Below are positions 45,578 through 55,193 of a stretch of 64,000 nucleotides of DNA, one piece after another. The position numbers were made by a program, and so were the translations under genes. Where the stretch lies: assembly GCF_023242365.1 (NCBI RefSeq), contig NZ_JALLIX010000031.1:1-64000 (forward strand), in the 5' to 3' direction. Under the pieces are notes generated by a model that searched no databases, was not told where the DNA came from, and was given only the letters and a program-made list of their open reading frames with translations. The stretch comes from Pseudomonas sp. MWU13-2100 (GTDB lineage Bacteria > Pseudomonadota > Gammaproteobacteria > Pseudomonadales > Pseudomonadaceae). Numbering within the stretch: position 1 is the first letter of the stretch; each line of letters opens with the position of its first letter.

Positions 45578-46996
45578 TCAGACGCCCAGGTAATCGAGGA
45601 TCCCTTCAGCGGCATTGCGCCCTTCGAAGATCGCCGTCACCACCAGGTCGGAACCACGCACCATATCGCCACCGGCAAAAATCTTCGGGTTGCTGGTCTG
45701 GTGCTTGAACTGCGCCTGTTCCGGCGCCACCACACGGCCCTGGCTGTCGGTCTGGATACTGAACTGCTCGAACCACGGCGCCGGGCTCGGACGGAAACCG
45801 AAGGCGATGACCACGGCGTCGGCCGGGATGATCTCCTCGGAGCCCGGGATCGGCTCGGGGCTGCGGCGGCCACGGGCATCCGGCTCGCCGAGACGGGTCT
45901 CGACCACCTTCACGCCTTCGACCTTGTCTTCACCGACAATCGCGATCGGCTGGCGGTTGTAGAGGAATTTCACCCCTTCTTCCTTGGCGTTCTTCACCTC
46001 TTTGCGCGAGCCGGGCATGTTCGCCTCGTCACGCCGATAGGCACAGGTCACCGACTTGGCGCCCTGGCGAATCGAGGTACGGTTGCAGTCCATCGCCGTA
46101 TCGCCACCACCGAGGACCACGACCTTCTTGCCCTTCATGTCGACGAAATCTTCCGGCGACTTTTCAAAGCCCAGGTTGCGGTTGACGTTGGCGATGAGGA
46201 AGTCCAGGGCGTCATACACCCCCGACAGGTCCTCGCCGGCAAAGCCGCCCTTCATGTAGGTGTAGGTGCCCATGCCCATGAACACGGCGTCGTATTCGGC
46301 GAGCAGTTGCTCCATGGTCACGTCCTTGCCCACCTCGGTGTTGAGGCGGAACTCGATGCCCATACCGCTGAAGACTTCGCGACGATTGCTCAGCACGGTC
46401 TTTTCCAGCTTGAACTCGGGGATGCCGAAGGTCAGCAGGCCACCGATTTCCGGATTCTTGTCGAACACCACCGGGGTCACCCCGCCGCGCACCAGCACGT
46501 CGGCACAGCCCAGGCCCGCCGGACCGGCACCAATGATCGCGACCCGCTTGCCAGTCGGCTTGACCTTGGACATGTCCGGACGCCAGCCCATGGCGAACGC
46601 GGTGTCGGTGATGTACTTCTCCACCGAACCGATGGTCACCGCGCCAAAACCGTCGTTGAGGGTGCAGGCACCCTCGCACAGACGATCCTGCGGGCAGACC
46701 CGACCGCAGACTTCCGGCAGGGTGTTGGTCTGGTGGGACAGCTCGGCGGCGGCGAGGATATTGCCCTCGGCCACCAGCTTCAGCCAGTTGGGAATGAAGT
46801 TGTGCACCGGGCACTTCCATTCGCAATACGGGTTACCGCAACCCAGGCAGCGGTGGGCCTGGTCGGCCGACTGCTGGGGTTTGAAGGGTTCGTAGATCTC
46901 CACGAACTCTTTCTTGCGCTGACGCAACAGTTTCTTCTTCGGATCCTTGCGCCCGACATCGATGAACTGGAAGTCGTTACTCAGACGTTCAGCCAT
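45578..46996 (-). CDS. gltD: Glutamate synthase small subunit GltD
   Basis: This 472-residue NADPH-dependent beta subunit of GOGAT passes electrons to GltB. The N-terminal Fe-S cysteines lie in RCLGCGNPYCEWKCPVHNF and CGRVCPQDRLCEGAC. The FAD fold is VAIIGAGPAGLGCAD, the NADPH fold VVVLGGGDTAMDCNRT, and the end block KIFAGGDMVRGSDLVV. It follows gltB by 32 bp and forms one operon with it. Confidence 0.97.
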   Translation of the reverse strand: MAERLSNDFQFIDVGRKDPKKKLLRQRKKEFVEIYEPFKPQQSADQAHRCLGCGNPYCEWKCPVHNFIPNWLKLVAEGNILAAAELSHQTNTLPEVCGRVCPQDRLCEGACTLNDGFGAVTIGSVEKYITDTAFAMGWRPDMSKVKPTGKRVAIIGAGPAGLGCADVLVRGGVTPVVFDKNPEIGGLLTFGIPEFKLEKTVLSNRREVFSGMGIEFRLNTEVGKDVTMEQLLAEYDAVFMGMGTYTYMKGGFAGEDLSGVYDALDFLIANVNRNLGFEKSPEDFVDMKGKKVVVLGGGDTAMDCNRTSIRQGAKSVTCAYRRDEANMPGSRKEVKNAKEEGVKFLYNRQPIAIVGEDKVEGVKVVETRLGEPDARGRRSPEPIPGSEEIIPADAVVIAFGFRPSPAPWFEQFSIQTDSQGRVVAPEQAQFKHQTSNPKIFAGGDMVRGSDLVVTAIFEGRNAAEGILDYLGV

Positions 46997-47028
46997 GTTA
47001 AAACCTCATCAAACTCTTCAGGCGCATA

Positions 47029-50000
47029 TCACTGCGGGTTGGCACGGATGCTGGAAAGCAACGATTTCAGGTTGGCAGCCTTGGGCTTGACCAGCCAGAA
47101 ACGACGCAGGTAATCATCAAGGTTTTCAGCGAGGTTGCGACCCCATTCGCTATTGGTTTCCTCGACGTATTCGTCCAGCACATGCTGCAAGTGGTTGCGA
47201 TAGGATTCCATCGCTTCGCCGCTGATCCGCTGGATCTCGACCAACTCATGGTTGACCTTGTCGACGAAGGTGTTGTCCTGGTCCAGCACGTAGGCGAAAC
47301 CGCCGGTCATGCCCGAACCGAAGTTGTAGCCAGTCTTGCCCAGAACCGCGACAAAGCCACCGGTCATGTATTCGCAGCAGTGGTCGCCCGTGCCTTCAAC
47401 CACGGTGTGAGCACCGGAGTTACGCACCGCGAAACGCTCACCCGCCGTACCCGCCGCAAACAACTTGCCACCGGTTGCACCGTACAGGCAGGTGTTGCCG
47501 ATGATGGCACTGTCTTGAGTCTTGTAGATGCTGCCTTTAGGCGGAACGATCACCAGCTTGCCGCCGGTCATGCCCTTGCCTACGTAGTCATTGGCGTCAC
47601 CTTCCAGATACATGTGCAGGCCACCGGCGTTCCACACACCGAAGCTCTGACCCGCCGTCCCTTTGAAGCGGAAGGTGATCGGCGCCTTGGCCATGCCCTG
47701 GTTGCCGTGCAGGCGGGCAATTTCACCGGAGATCCGCGCGCCGATGGAACGGTCGCAGTTGCAGATATCCATAGAGAAGTCCGCACCGCTCAAGTCCTTG
47801 ATCGCCGGCAAGGCCATCTCGACCATCTTCTCGGCCAGCAGGCCCTTGTCGAATGGCGGATTGCGCTCAACCTGGCAGAACTGTGGCTTGTCCGCCGGAA
47901 TATGATCGCTGCCCAACAGCGGCGTCAGGTCCAGGTGGTTCTGCTTGGCGGTTTCACCTTTGAGGATTTCCAGCAGATCGGTACGTCCGATCAGCTCCTC
48001 AAGGGTGCGCACACCGAGCTTGGCCAGCCACTCACGGGTTTCTTCGGCGACGTAGGTGAAGAAGTTCACCACCATGTCGACGGTCCCGATGTAGTGATCC
48101 TTGCGCAGCTTCTCGTTCTGGGTCGCGACACCGGTGGCGCAGTTGTTCAAGTGGCAGATACGCAGGTACTTGCAGCCCAGGGCGATCATCGGCGCGGTAC
48201 CAAAGCCGAAGCTCTCGGCGCCGAGAATGGCCGCCTTGATCACGTCGAGGCCGGTTTTCAGGCCACCGTCGGTCTGCACCCGGATCTTGCCGCGCAGGTC
48301 GTTGCCACGCAGGGTCTGGTGGGTTTCGGCCAGGCCGAGTTCCCACGGAGCACCGGCGTATTTGATCGAGGTCAGCGGCGAGGCACCGGTGCCGCCGTCA
48401 TAACCGGAAATGGTGATCAGGTCGGCATAGGCTTTCGCCACGCCGGCGGCGATGGTGCCGACACCGGCTTCCGCCACCAGTTTCACCGAGACCAGCGCCA
48501 GCGGATTGACCTGTTTCAGGTCGAAAATCAGCTGCGACAAATCTTCGATGGAGTAGATGTCGTGGTGCGGCGGTGGCGAGATCAGGGTCACGCCCGGGAC
48601 CGCATAACGCAACTTGGCGATCAGGCCGTTGACCTTGCCGCCGGGCAGTTGCCCGCCTTCGCCGGGTTTGGCGCCCTGGGCCACCTTGATCTGCAGCACT
48701 TCGGCGTTGACCAGGTACTCCGGGGTCACACCGAAACGACCGGTGGCCACCTGCTTGATTTTCGAGCTCTTGATGGTGCCGTAGCGCGCCGGGTCTTCAC
48801 CGCCTTCGCCGGAGTTGGAACGCGCACCCAGGCGATTCATGGCTTCGGCCAGGGCTTCGTGGGCCTCTGGGGACAAGGCGCCAAGGGAAATACCCGCGGA
48901 GTCGAAGCGCTTGAGGATCGACTCCAGCGGTTCGATGTCGCTGATCGACAGCGGCGTGTCCAGGGTTTTCACCTGGAACAGATCGCGGATCATCGACACC
49001 GGACGGTTGTCCACCAGCGCGGTGTATTCCTTGAACTTGGCGTAGTCGCCCTGCTGCACGGCGGCTTGCAGGGTGCTGACCACGTCCGGGTTGTAGGCGT
49101 GGTATTCGCCACCGTAGACGAACTTCAGCAGGCCACCTTGCTGGATTGGCTTGCGCGCGCTCCAGGCCTCGGCCGCCAGCAGTTTCTGTTCGGCTTCGAG
49201 GTCGACGAAACGCGCGCCCTTGATCCGGCTCGGTACACCACGGAAGCTCAGGTTGACCACTTCCTCGGACAGCCCGATGGCTTCGAACAGTTGCGCGCCG
49301 CGGTAGGAAGCGATGGTGGAAATCCCCATTTTCGAGAGGATCTTCAGCAGGCCCTTGGTGATGCCCTTGCGGTAGTTCTTGAAGACTTCGTAGAGATCGC
49401 CCAGCACTTCGCCGGTACGGATCAGGTCGCCCAGCACTTCGTAGGCCAGGAACGGATAGACCGCCGACGCACCGAAACCGATCAGCACGGCAAAGTGGTG
49501 CGGGTCGCGCGCCGTGGCGGTTTCCACGAGGATGTTGCTGTCGCAGCGCAAGCCTTTCTCGGTCAGGCGGTGGTGCACGGCACCGGTCGCCAGGGACGCG
49601 TGCACCGGCAGCTTGCCTGGGGCGATATGGCGGTCGCTGAGGACGATCTGGGTCCGTCCGGCACGCACGGCTTCTTCGGCCTGATCAGCGATGTTGCGTA
49701 CCGCCGCTTCCAGCCCGACGCTCTCGTCGTAGTTCAGGTCGATGACCTGGCGAGCAAAGCCCGGACGCTCGAGGTTCATCAGCGAGCGCCACTTGGCCGG
49801 GGAAATCACCGGCGAGCTGAGGATCACCCGCGAGGCGTGCTCCGGCGACTCTTCGAAGATGTTCCGCTCGGCACCGAGGCAGATCTCCAGCGACATGACG
49901 ATGGCTTCACGCAGCGGGTCGATCGGCGGGTTGGTCACCTGGGCGAACTGCTGGCGGAAATAGTCGTACGGCGTGCGCACGCGCTGGGACAGCACGGCCA

Positions 50001-51477
50001 TCGGCGTATCGTCGCCCATGGAGCCGACCGCCTCGTAGCCCTGCTCGCCCAACGGACGCAGCACCTGGTCGCGCTCTTCGAACGTGACCTGGTACATCTT
50101 CATGTACTGCTTGAGCTGCTCGACATTGTAGAACGCCGAACCATGGTCGTTGTCTTCCATGGTCGCCTGGATGCGCAAGGCGTTCTTGCGCAGCCACTGC
50201 TTGTACGGATGGCGCGACTTCAGGCGGTTGTCGATGGCATCGGTGTCGAGGATCTGGCCGGTTTCGGTGTCCACGGCAAAGATCTGCCCAGGTCCCACGC
50301 GGCCCTTGGCGATAACGTCTTGCGGCTGGTAGTTCCACACGCCGATTTCCGACGCCAGGGTGATATAGCCGTTCTTGGTGGTCACCCAACGGGCCGGACG
50401 CAGGCCGTTGCGGTCGAGCAGGCAGACCGCGTGGCGACCTTCGGTCATCACCACGCCCGCCGGACCGTCCCACGGTTCCATGTGCATGGAGTTGAATTCA
50501 TAGAACGCACGCAGGTCGGCGTCCATGGTGTCGACGTTCTGCCACGCCGGCGGAATCAGCATGCGCACGCCGCGGAACAGGTCGATACCGCCGGTCACCA
50601 TCAGCTCGAGCATGTTGTCCATGCTCGAGGAGTCGGAGCCGACGCGGTTGACCAACGGGCCCAATTCGTCGAGGTCGGGGATCAGGTCGTTGGCGAACTT
50701 GGTGCGCCGGGCCTGGGCCCAGTTGCGGTTGCCGGTGATGGTGTTGATCTCGCCGTTGTGCGCCAGGAAGCGGAACGGTTGCGCCAATGGCCATTTCGGC
50801 AGGGTATTGGTGGAGAAGCGCTGGTGGAACACGCAGATCGCGGTTTTCAGGCTCGGGTCGCTGAGGTCCGGATAGAAGGCGGTGAGGTCCGCCGGCATCA
50901 TCAGGCCTTTGTAAATGATGGTCTTGTGGGAAAAGCTGCAGATGTAGTGATCGGTGTCGGCGGCATTGGCCACCGACGAGCGACGACGGGCGCTGAACAG
51001 CTTGATGGCGAACGCCTGGTCACTCAGGCCTTCGCCGCCGATGTAGACCTGCTCGATCTGAGGCAGGCGCTCAAGGGCCAGGCGGCCAAGGACGCTGGTA
51101 TCGATCGGCACCTTGCGCCAGCCCACCAGTTGCAGGCCGGCCGCGAGGATTTCACGATTCATGTGTTCGCGGGCGGCTTCGGCTTTGACCGGGTCCTGAT
51201 TGAAGAACACCATGCCCACCGCATATTGCTTGGGCAAATCGCTACCGAATGTCGCTTTGGCGACAGTACGCAGGAACTGGTCCGGCTTCTGGATCAGAAG
51301 GCCGCAACCGTCACCGGTCTTGCCGTCGGCGTTGATCCCACCGCGGTGGGTCATGCAGGTCAGGGCCTCAATGGCCGTCTGCAACAGGTGATGACTGGGC
51401 TCGCCCTGCATGTGGGCAATCAGGCCGAAACCACAGTTATCCTTGAATTCATCTGGTTGGTACAGACCTGCTTTCAT
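47029..51477 (-). CDS. gltB: Glutamate synthase large subunit GltB
   Basis: This 1482-residue alpha subunit of GOGAT makes two glutamates from glutamine and 2-oxoglutarate. Cys15 in FKDNCGFGLIAHM becomes the N-terminal nucleophile of the class II amidotransferase after propeptide removal. The central and FMN-binding synthase domains follow (SLGALSPEAHEALAEAMNRL, ISGYDGGTGASPLTSIKYAG). The 3Fe-4S cluster loop is CKYLRICHLNNCATGVATQ. A C-terminal beta-helix ends the chain. ATG 51477 is the usual start; GTG 51483 lies two codons earlier. Confidence 0.97.
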   Translation of the reverse strand: MKAGLYQPDEFKDNCGFGLIAHMQGEPSHHLLQTAIEALTCMTHRGGINADGKTGDGCGLLIQKPDQFLRTVAKATFGSDLPKQYAVGMVFFNQDPVKAEAAREHMNREILAAGLQLVGWRKVPIDTSVLGRLALERLPQIEQVYIGGEGLSDQAFAIKLFSARRRSSVANAADTDHYICSFSHKTIIYKGLMMPADLTAFYPDLSDPSLKTAICVFHQRFSTNTLPKWPLAQPFRFLAHNGEINTITGNRNWAQARRTKFANDLIPDLDELGPLVNRVGSDSSSMDNMLELMVTGGIDLFRGVRMLIPPAWQNVDTMDADLRAFYEFNSMHMEPWDGPAGVVMTEGRHAVCLLDRNGLRPARWVTTKNGYITLASEIGVWNYQPQDVIAKGRVGPGQIFAVDTETGQILDTDAIDNRLKSRHPYKQWLRKNALRIQATMEDNDHGSAFYNVEQLKQYMKMYQVTFEERDQVLRPLGEQGYEAVGSMGDDTPMAVLSQRVRTPYDYFRQQFAQVTNPPIDPLREAIVMSLEICLGAERNIFEESPEHASRVILSSPVISPAKWRSLMNLERPGFARQVIDLNYDESVGLEAAVRNIADQAEEAVRAGRTQIVLSDRHIAPGKLPVHASLATGAVHHRLTEKGLRCDSNILVETATARDPHHFAVLIGFGASAVYPFLAYEVLGDLIRTGEVLGDLYEVFKNYRKGITKGLLKILSKMGISTIASYRGAQLFEAIGLSEEVVNLSFRGVPSRIKGARFVDLEAEQKLLAAEAWSARKPIQQGGLLKFVYGGEYHAYNPDVVSTLQAAVQQGDYAKFKEYTALVDNRPVSMIRDLFQVKTLDTPLSISDIEPLESILKRFDSAGISLGALSPEAHEALAEAMNRLGARSNSGEGGEDPARYGTIKSSKIKQVATGRFGVTPEYLVNAEVLQIKVAQGAKPGEGGQLPGGKVNGLIAKLRYAVPGVTLISPPPHHDIYSIEDLSQLIFDLKQVNPLALVSVKLVAEAGVGTIAAGVAKAYADLITISGYDGGTGASPLTSIKYAGAPWELGLAETHQTLRGNDLRGKIRVQTDGGLKTGLDVIKAAILGAESFGFGTAPMIALGCKYLRICHLNNCATGVATQNEKLRKDHYIGTVDMVVNFFTYVAEETREWLAKLGVRTLEELIGRTDLLEILKGETAKQNHLDLTPLLGSDHIPADKPQFCQVERNPPFDKGLLAEKMVEMALPAIKDLSGADFSMDICNCDRSIGARISGEIARLHGNQGMAKAPITFRFKGTAGQSFGVWNAGGLHMYLEGDANDYVGKGMTGGKLVIVPPKGSIYKTQDSAIIGNTCLYGATGGKLFAAGTAGERFAVRNSGAHTVVEGTGDHCCEYMTGGFVAVLGKTGYNFGSGMTGGFAYVLDQDNTFVDKVNHELVEIQRISGEAMESYRNHLQHVLDEYVEETNSEWGRNLAENLDDYLRRFWLVKPKAANLKSLLSSIRANPQ

Positions 51478-51826
51478 AGACACTTTCTCACCAGGCTGCC
51501 TCTTTATCGAGGCAAATTTCTTTTCAATTCAACCGCTTACCATCCACGCCGAACGTACGCCGGCTTTGCAGGGGCAAAAGGGAGGTCATTGTACACACCG
51601 ACATTCACGCCCACAAATTTAACGACGACCTGTCGAAAATTCATGTCGCATTTATGAAAGGTTTAAAGCGATATCTCGTGCTAGTCAAAACATTTTTGAA
51701 TTTTGACCGTGACGACTCAAAACCACTATGACGCAGACACCACAAGGCACGCGGCTTTGAAAGCAGCATGCGCTTGCGGAAATTTTGAGGTGCCGGGAAG
51801 GCGGCCTGGATAAGGCCGCCGATTCT
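51478..51826. other. gltB upstream region and damX 3' end
   Basis: No gene seen. The part 51600-51750 is AT-rich and should contain the gltB promoter (minus strand). A GGCGGCC/GGCCGCC hairpin at 51800-51820, just after the DamX-like stop, lacks a T-run and is at best a weak terminator. Confidence 0.4.
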
Positions 51827-53410
51827 TCAGCGAGTTGTAGCCAGGTCCTGTTGGACACTGGCGACAGTACGAGGCCAAGGTTTACCAGCCTGAACCTTCG
51901 CTGGCAAGGTCTTGATGGCGCTGACGGCCGCATCGCGGCTGCCGAAGCTGCCGTAGGTGATCACGTAAAGCGGCTTGCCGTTGAGCACTTTCTTGAAATA
52001 ACGGTACTCGCCGCCCTGCTCCTTGACGAAATTCTGCGCGGTGGCCTCGGAACTGGTGCCGAGGATCTGGACCACGTAGTTGCCCGGCGCCTGGCCGGTG
52101 TACCAGCTGTGGCCGGTCGCGGCAGCCTTGGCCACCACGGCGGGCTTCTCAACGGCCTTCTCTGGCGCCTTGGCGGCCGGCTTGGGCACCGGAGCCGGGG
52201 GCTGGGCCGGTTTGGCGGTGGCAACCGGGACCGGGGCCGGCTTGGTCACCGGCGTCGGCGTCGGGCCCGCCGGCACGCCGACAGGCGGTGCGGTGGTGGT
52301 GACGGTCGGCGGCTTGGCCGGACCACCGTCAACTGGCGGCGCGACGCCATCATCGCCTTCAATACTGCCGCCCGCCGCTTCAGCCAGAGGACCGCGCATC
52401 ACCGGCTGCGACTGACCGACCAACGGTAGCGGCATCGGTTGCGAATTGCCGGCGAATTCCACTGTTGGATTACCCGAGGCGTTCGGCTTCGGCGCCTGCC
52501 CCAATGGCAGTTGCGCCTGTTCACTAGCGGTTGTGCCAGCGGTGGACGGCGCCTTGTTGCGCCCCGGAATCATCCAGGCCGCCGCCACGGCAACCACCAC
52601 CACGGCGGACAACGCCAATACCTGCTTCTTAGGCATCTTGAACCCCATACTTGGACGCTTCACCGCGGAGCGGCTGGCGATCATGGCTTCGATCATGGCG
52701 TCACGGGCGACCTGGTTGATGCTGCCAGGCCAGCCCTCGGCGCTTTCGTGAATCTCAGTGATCTGCTCAGCGGAAAAAAGTTCGATTCCCTGGCCGGCGC
52801 CATCAAGACGCTGGGCCAGGTATTCACGTGTTTCTTCTTCGGTATAGGGCTGCAATTCGATCACGTGGAAGCGTTCTTCCTCCGCGCCGTGCTGCTCCAG
52901 CGCCGCGATCAGCGACGATTCGCCGAACAGGAAAACATGCGGGCGACCTTCCGGCGCGCCGGCCGCCAGGGCCAGCAGGGCCTCGATGGCGGAGTCGTCG
53001 AGCGACTCGGCATCGTCCACCAGCAGGTAGACCTCCTGGCCGGTCAGCGCCAGTTGCACCACCTGGTTGAGGATCTCGCGGATATCGGCCTGAGCCACAT
53101 TCAGTGCCTGGGCGATCTGCCGCAGCACGCCCGCCGCATCGCCGGCACCACGCGCGGAGACCACCACGCTTTGCACCGACTGCTTGTTGGTGCTCGCCAC
53201 CAGCGCCTGGCGCAGCAGCGTCTTGCCACTGCCCTGCGGCCCGGTAACCACCAGCAGCAGCTGGCTGTAGCGAGCCAGGTGGTGCAATTGCCCGAGCACC
53301 GGCTTGCGCTGGGCGGGGAAGAATTTGAAGCCAGGCACCCGAGGAGCGAAAGGGTCGTGACTTAACTGGTAATGGCCGAGGAAAGCCTCGTCGGCATGCA
53401 AACTGGTCAT
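51827..53410 (-). CDS. AAA ATPase with SPOR domain (DamX-like)
   Basis: This 527-residue protein has an N-terminal ExeA/GspA-like AAA domain with Walker A TGPQGSGKTLLRQAL and Walker B VYLLVDDAESLDD. One membrane helix follows (VLALSAVVVVAVAAAWMIPG, about residues 270-290), then a long Pro/Ala-rich linker, and a C-terminal SPOR domain (YVVQILGTSSEATAQNFVKE to VITYGSFGSRDAA). SPOR domains bind denuded glycan strands at the septum, so a cell-division role like that of E. coli DamX is likely. It follows aroB by 10 bp. An ATPase of the GspA type could also relate to secretin assembly, but the context favours division. Confidence 0.88.
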   Translation of the reverse strand: MTSLHADEAFLGHYQLSHDPFAPRVPGFKFFPAQRKPVLGQLHHLARYSQLLLVVTGPQGSGKTLLRQALVASTNKQSVQSVVVSARGAGDAAGVLRQIAQALNVAQADIREILNQVVQLALTGQEVYLLVDDAESLDDSAIEALLALAAGAPEGRPHVFLFGESSLIAALEQHGAEEERFHVIELQPYTEEETREYLAQRLDGAGQGIELFSAEQITEIHESAEGWPGSINQVARDAMIEAMIASRSAVKRPSMGFKMPKKQVLALSAVVVVAVAAAWMIPGRNKAPSTAGTTASEQAQLPLGQAPKPNASGNPTVEFAGNSQPMPLPLVGQSQPVMRGPLAEAAGGSIEGDDGVAPPVDGGPAKPPTVTTTAPPVGVPAGPTPTPVTKPAPVPVATAKPAQPPAPVPKPAAKAPEKAVEKPAVVAKAAATGHSWYTGQAPGNYVVQILGTSSEATAQNFVKEQGGEYRYFKKVLNGKPLYVITYGSFGSRDAAVSAIKTLPAKVQAGKPWPRTVASVQQDLATTR

Positions 53411-53420
53411 CGGAATCCTA

Positions 53421-54521
53421 TCAACCTTTAAGCTGAGCCAGAGTGCGGTAGTCCGCCCCCAGCGTGGCCTGTAGAACTTCTTTCGGATAATCGTCGGTTA
53501 CCACGGCTTCGCCCATTCGGCGCAACAGCACCAGGCGCAGGCGACCGTCGATCACTTTCTTGTCAATTGCCATGTGTTCGAGAAAATCGGCTTCGGTCAT
53601 TTCCTCCGGCGGAATAACTGGCAAGCCCGCACGCTGGAACAGGCGAATACCGCGATCACGCTCCTGGGCACTGATCCAGCCCAGGCGTGTGGACATTTCC
53701 AGCGCCATCACGGTGCCAGCCGCCACGGCCTCACCGTGCAGCCAGACACCATAGCCCATGTGGGTCTCGATGGCGTGACCGAAGGTGTGCCCGAGGTTGA
53801 GCGTGGCGCGCACGCCGGACTCGCGCTCGTCAGCACCGACCACCGCGGCCTTGGCCGCGCAGGAGCGCTCGATAGCGACGGTCAGGGCGCCCTGGTCCAG
53901 GGCGCGCAGTTGGTCGACGTGCTCTTCCAGCCAGGTCAGGAACGGTTCGTCGCAGATCAGGCCGTACTTGATCACTTCCGCCAGGCCCGCCGACAGCTCG
54001 CGCGGTGGCAGGGTGCTGAGGGTCGTGGTATCGATCAGCACCACATTGGGCTGATAGAAGGCGCCGACCATGTTCTTGCCCAGCGGATGGTTGATCCCGG
54101 TCTTGCCGCCCACCGACGAGTCGACCTGGGACAACAGGGTAGTCGGCACCTGAATGAAATCCACGCCGCGCTGGTAGCAGGCGGCGGCAAAGCCGGCCAT
54201 GTCGCCGATCACCCCGCCGCCGAGGGCGATCACGGTGGTGCGGCGGTCATGACGGGCGCCCAGCAGGCCGTCGAAGATCAGTTGCAGGGTTTCCCAGGTC
54301 TTGAAGGCCTCGCCGTCGGGCAACACCACCGAAATCACGGAATAGGCCGACAGACTGCGGGTCAGGCGCTCGAGGTAGAGCGGAGCGACGGTTTCATTGG
54401 AGATGATCGCGACCTGCCGACCGGCAATGTGCGGCGTCAGCAGCCCAGGCTGGTCCAACAGCCCTTCGCCAATGTGAATCGGGTAGCTACGCTCGCCAAG
54501 ATCGACCTTAAGTGTCTGCAT
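53421..54521 (-). CDS. aroB: 3-dehydroquinate synthase AroB
   Basis: This 366-residue second enzyme of the shikimate pathway converts DAHP to 3-dehydroquinate. NAD-site and metal-site blocks are visible: LPDGEAFKTWETLQLIFDGL, ALGGGVIGDMAGFAAACYQRG, PTTLLSQVDSSVGGKTGINH, and the metal histidines in RATLNLGHTFGHAIETHMGY with HGEAVAAGTVMA. It follows aroK across 149 bp and precedes the DamX-like gene, the common gammaproteobacterial order. Confidence 0.97.
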   Translation of the reverse strand: MQTLKVDLGERSYPIHIGEGLLDQPGLLTPHIAGRQVAIISNETVAPLYLERLTRSLSAYSVISVVLPDGEAFKTWETLQLIFDGLLGARHDRRTTVIALGGGVIGDMAGFAAACYQRGVDFIQVPTTLLSQVDSSVGGKTGINHPLGKNMVGAFYQPNVVLIDTTTLSTLPPRELSAGLAEVIKYGLICDEPFLTWLEEHVDQLRALDQGALTVAIERSCAAKAAVVGADERESGVRATLNLGHTFGHAIETHMGYGVWLHGEAVAAGTVMALEMSTRLGWISAQERDRGIRLFQRAGLPVIPPEEMTEADFLEHMAIDKKVIDGRLRLVLLRRMGEAVVTDDYPKEVLQATLGADYRTLAQLKG

Positions 54522-54670
54522 GTGTCCCCACAGTGAAGATGGACGCGGGCGTCCAGTCTCAGGATTAACGATTGTCGGCGGCGTCTGGTGTGGACGCGGC
54601 CCAATGGCTTTAAGCCATGACCGACACCGAGCATGGCGGTGGTCGAGAATAGCGCATTTCCTCCCGCGCT

Positions 54671-55189
54671 TTAACGGGGAGGCAGCTGCTGCAAGCGTTC
54701 AAGGATGTCCAGTACCACCATGCGCGGCGGCCGCTCATCGGTTTCCACCACCAGGTCGGCGATTTCCCGATACAGCGGATCACGGATCGCCAACAGGTCG
54801 CGCAGGGTCTTGGCCGGATCGGCGGTGCGCAGCAGCGGTCGATTGCGATCACGGGCCGTGCGCCCGACCTGCTGTTCCACCGAAGCGTGCAGGTAGACCA
54901 CCCGACCGCCGGCATGCAAGGCCTGGCGGTTTTCGTCGCGCATGACCGCGCCGCCGCCGGTGGCCAAGACCACACCGTCGGCCGCACACAGCTCGGCAAT
55001 CATCGCCTGCTCGCGGTCGCGAAAGCCGGGCTCGCCTTCCTTGTCGAAGATCCACGGGATATTCGCGCCGGTACGCAGTTCAATTTCCTTGTCGGAATCT
55101 TTGAAAGGCAGGCGCAGCTCTTTGGCCAGCAACCGGCCTATGGTGCTCTTTCCAGCCCCCATAGGCCCTACAAGAATCAAATTTCGCAC
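54671..55189 (-). CDS. aroK: Shikimate kinase AroK
   Basis: This 172-residue kinase uses ATP to phosphorylate shikimate. It has P-loop LVGPMGAGKSTIGRLLA, the shikimate-binding DSDKEIE and GEPGFRDREQ, the VLATGGGAVMRDENR loop and the lid RNRPLL. The start is GTG 55189, 4 bp after the pilQ stop, so it is probably co-transcribed with the pil genes. Confidence 0.96.
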   Translation of the reverse strand: MRNLILVGPMGAGKSTIGRLLAKELRLPFKDSDKEIELRTGANIPWIFDKEGEPGFRDREQAMIAELCAADGVVLATGGGAVMRDENRQALHAGGRVVYLHASVEQQVGRTARDRNRPLLRTADPAKTLRDLLAIRDPLYREIADLVVETDERPPRMVVLDILERLQQLPPR

Positions 55190-55193
55190 AGAA

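Noticed and set aside
47182..51657. Open frame of 1491 codons on the + strand, antisense to gltB
   Set aside because: It is the mirror of gltB caused by high GC at third positions; the protein has no recognisable domain, and gltB itself is unmistakable.
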